A stretch of DNA of 64,000 nt from Corynebacterium suedekumii. Its GTDB lineage: Bacteria > Actinomycetota > Actinomycetes > Mycobacteriales > Mycobacteriaceae. Below, piece after piece: positions 62,537 to 64,000 of the stretch. The stretch lies in assembly GCF_030252185.1 (NCBI RefSeq), contig NZ_CP126970.1, forward strand, positions 1,984,001 through 2,048,000. The letters run 5' to 3'. Position numbers and translations under genes: made by a program. The first letter of the stretch is position 1; each line of letters opens with the position of its first letter. The notes under the pieces were generated by a model that was not told the origin of the DNA, searched no databases, and saw only the letters and a list, made by a program, of their open reading frames with translations.

Positions 62537-64000
62537 GTGCTCGGCTGGTCCGACGAACGCCTGCTGGCCGACGTCCTCCCCGCCAAGGAGGCGAAGGCGA
62601 TCACCACCGCGTTCGACTACCGGACCTGCGGAGACCTGCTCCAGCACTACCCGCGCGCCTGGTCCCGACACGGCTCCGGCGTCCTCGCCGAGGACGCGCA
62701 GGAAGGCGACATGGTCACCTGCGTCGGCGAGGTCACCGGTGTGTCCCAGTTCCACGGCAAGAACAACACCACCGTCACCCGGGTCACCGTCGACGACGGC
62801 CGCACCGTGTTCACCGCCTCCTTCTTCCGCGCCACCTACGTGGGCAAGGTCCTCCGCGCCGGGGTACGGGCGATGTTCGCCGGCAAGCTCACCTTCTACC
62901 GCGGCCAACCCCAGCTGCAGCACCCCGACTTCCTCCTCCTGCCGGCCCCCGGCCAGAAGGCGGCCGGCAGTGCCTCACTGAAGACCCTGTCCGCCTACGG
63001 CAACCCCGACGAGCTCCTGCGCGACCTCGACCACGTGCCCGTCTACCCGGCCACCGCCAAGGTTGCGTCCTGGCGCATCATGAGCGCCATCCAGCACATC
63101 CTGGCCACCCTGCCCGCCGTCGCCGAACCCCTCGGCGAGGTCCCCGCCGGCCTGGTGTCCTTCGACACCGCCATCCGGGGCGTGCACTTTCCGGGGCAGG
63201 AGGGCCCCGAACCGCACCTGGAACGCCTGAAGTACAACGAGGCGCTCACCCTCGGCCTGGTCATGGCGTTACGCCGCCTGGACACCCTCCGCCGCACCGC
63301 GCCCGCCCTGCCACCCGTGCCCGGCGGACAACGCGCCGGTCTGCTCGCCGCCCTGCCGTACGAGCTCACCCGCGGCCAGGAACACGTCATCGCCGAGATC
63401 GGTGCCGACCTCGAGGCCGACGAACCGATGAGCCGACTCCTCCAGGGCGAGGTCGGCTCCGGCAAGACCATCGTCTCGCTGGTGGCCATGCTCCAGGCCG
63501 TCGACGCCGGCCACCAGTGCGCCCTGCTCGCCCCCACCGAGGTGCTCGCCGTCCAGCACGCCCGCACCCTGACCACACTGCTTGCCGACGCCGCCGTCCC
63601 CGCCACCGTGGTTCCCCTCACCGGTTCCATGCCGGTCGGCGTCAAACGCCAGGCCCTGCTGGACATCGTCTCCGGGCAGGCCGACATCGTCGTGGGCACC
63701 CACGCCCTCATCCAGGACGGGGTGGAGTTCTTCGACCTCGGTCTCGTCGTCGTCGACGAGCAGCACCGCTTCGGCGTGGAACAACGCGCCCGCCTGCGCT
63801 CCATGGGCCGCGACGGGCTCACCCCGCACCTGCTGGTGATGACCGCGACCCCGATCCCGCGCACCATCGCCATGACCGTCTTCGGCGACCTCGCCGTGTC
63901 CACCCTCCGGGAACTGCCCGGCGGGCGTCGCCCCATCCAGTCCTCCGTCGTGCCCGAGGCCCGCCCCGACTGGGTCGTCCGCGCCCTCGTCCGCATCCGA
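62537..64000 (+). CDS. recG: ATP-dependent DNA helicase RecG (5' part)
   Basis: The frame opens at GTG 62537, 2 nt after the upstream stop, and continues to the window edge (488 codons). The N-terminal wedge/OB domain is followed by the SF2 helicase core: Walker A QGEVGSGKTIVS, motif Ia LLAPTEVLAVQHA, the DEQH box VVVDEQHRFGVEQR, and motif III MTATPIPRTIAMT. RecG remodels stalled replication forks and Holliday junctions. The C-terminal helicase domain and tail lie beyond the window. Confidence 0.95.
   Translation, partial: MLGWSDERLLADVLPAKEAKAITTAFDYRTCGDLLQHYPRAWSRHGSGVLAEDAQEGDMVTCVGEVTGVSQFHGKNNTTVTRVTVDDGRTVFTASFFRATYVGKVLRAGVRAMFAGKLTFYRGQPQLQHPDFLLLPAPGQKAAGSASLKTLSAYGNPDELLRDLDHVPVYPATAKVASWRIMSAIQHILATLPAVAEPLGEVPAGLVSFDTAIRGVHFPGQEGPEPHLERLKYNEALTLGLVMALRRLDTLRRTAPALPPVPGGQRAGLLAALPYELTRGQEHVIAEIGADLEADEPMSRLLQGEVGSGKTIVSLVAMLQAVDAGHQCALLAPTEVLAVQHARTLTTLLADAAVPATVVPLTGSMPVGVKRQALLDIVSGQADIVVGTHALIQDGVEFFDLGLVVVDEQHRFGVEQRARLRSMGRDGLTPHLLVMTATPIPRTIAMTVFGDLAVSTLRELPGGRRPIQSSVVPEARPDWVVRALVRIR

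Overview
The window looks like chromosome of a high-G+C Corynebacterium. The gene order gatB, lysE/lysG, ilvD, mscCG, ilvBNC, serA, leuB, odx, gltX, ltbR/leuCD, mutT1, gpsA, ddl, thiL, ung, recG follows, as far as I remember it, the corresponding C. glutamicum region. The ilvB leader peptide, the LysG/LysE pair, the MscCG-type channel and the IclR-type LtbR are genus hallmarks. Many genes have a TANNNT hexamer ending 6-8 nt before the start codon, as expected for leaderless corynebacterial mRNAs.

Layout. 1-900: 5' end of a serine hydrolase gene (minus strand), a YCII-type gene broken by a stop at codon 4, and the gatB promoter. 0.9-2.4 kb: gatB. 2.4-5.0 kb: a lower-G+C type II restriction-modification island. 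5.0-13.4 kb: NUDIX, two aldo/keto reductases, two tandem acetyltransferases, the divergent lysE/lysG export module, a glutathionyl-hydroquinone-reductase-like enzyme, a secreted HNH nuclease and a DoxX protein. 13.4-14.6 kb: an AbiEi/DUF559-type nuclease gene bracketed by two inverted, 90%-identical, 60-bp palindromic repeats. 14.6-23.8 kb: GT87 glycosyltransferase, ilvD, PH-like membrane protein and mscCG on the minus strand, then the attenuated ilvBNC operon. 23.8-26.3 kb: an ABC importer behind a McbR-like operator. 26.4-34.6 kb: DUF262 protein, serA, an OsmC/flavoprotein/flavin-reductase operon, a Gfo/Idh/MocA oxidoreductase and leuB. 34.6-45.2 kb: lipoprotein, broken DUF1345 gene, cNMP/CBS/DUF294 protein, exonuclease, odx, methyltransferase, broken isochorismate synthase gene, secreted esterase, gltX and a small Xre/DUF2975 regulator pair. 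45.4-46.4 kb: tRNA-Gln and two identical tRNA-Glu genes around a separately terminated, apparently non-coding transcript. 46.5-51.3 kb: guaD, an HD hydrolase, and a two-gene PLP/flavin pathway resembling parts of the staphyloferrin B amino-acid branch. 51.3-64 kb: S41-like protein, ltbR/leuCD, mutT1, gpsA, ddl, DUF3515, thiL, ung, a YloV/FakA-like protein and the 5' part of recG.

Functionally the window centres on branched-chain amino acids (ilvD, ilvBNC, leuB, leuCD with LtbR), serine (serA) and amino-acid efflux (LysE, MscCG). Around these lie sulfur-linked uptake and oxidation candidates and several defence-type nucleases.

Five genes carry apparent disruptions: a nonsense codon at 479, and frameshifts near 36575, 41515, 50850 and 59120. 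This could be real decay or sequence error, and the raw reads should settle it.
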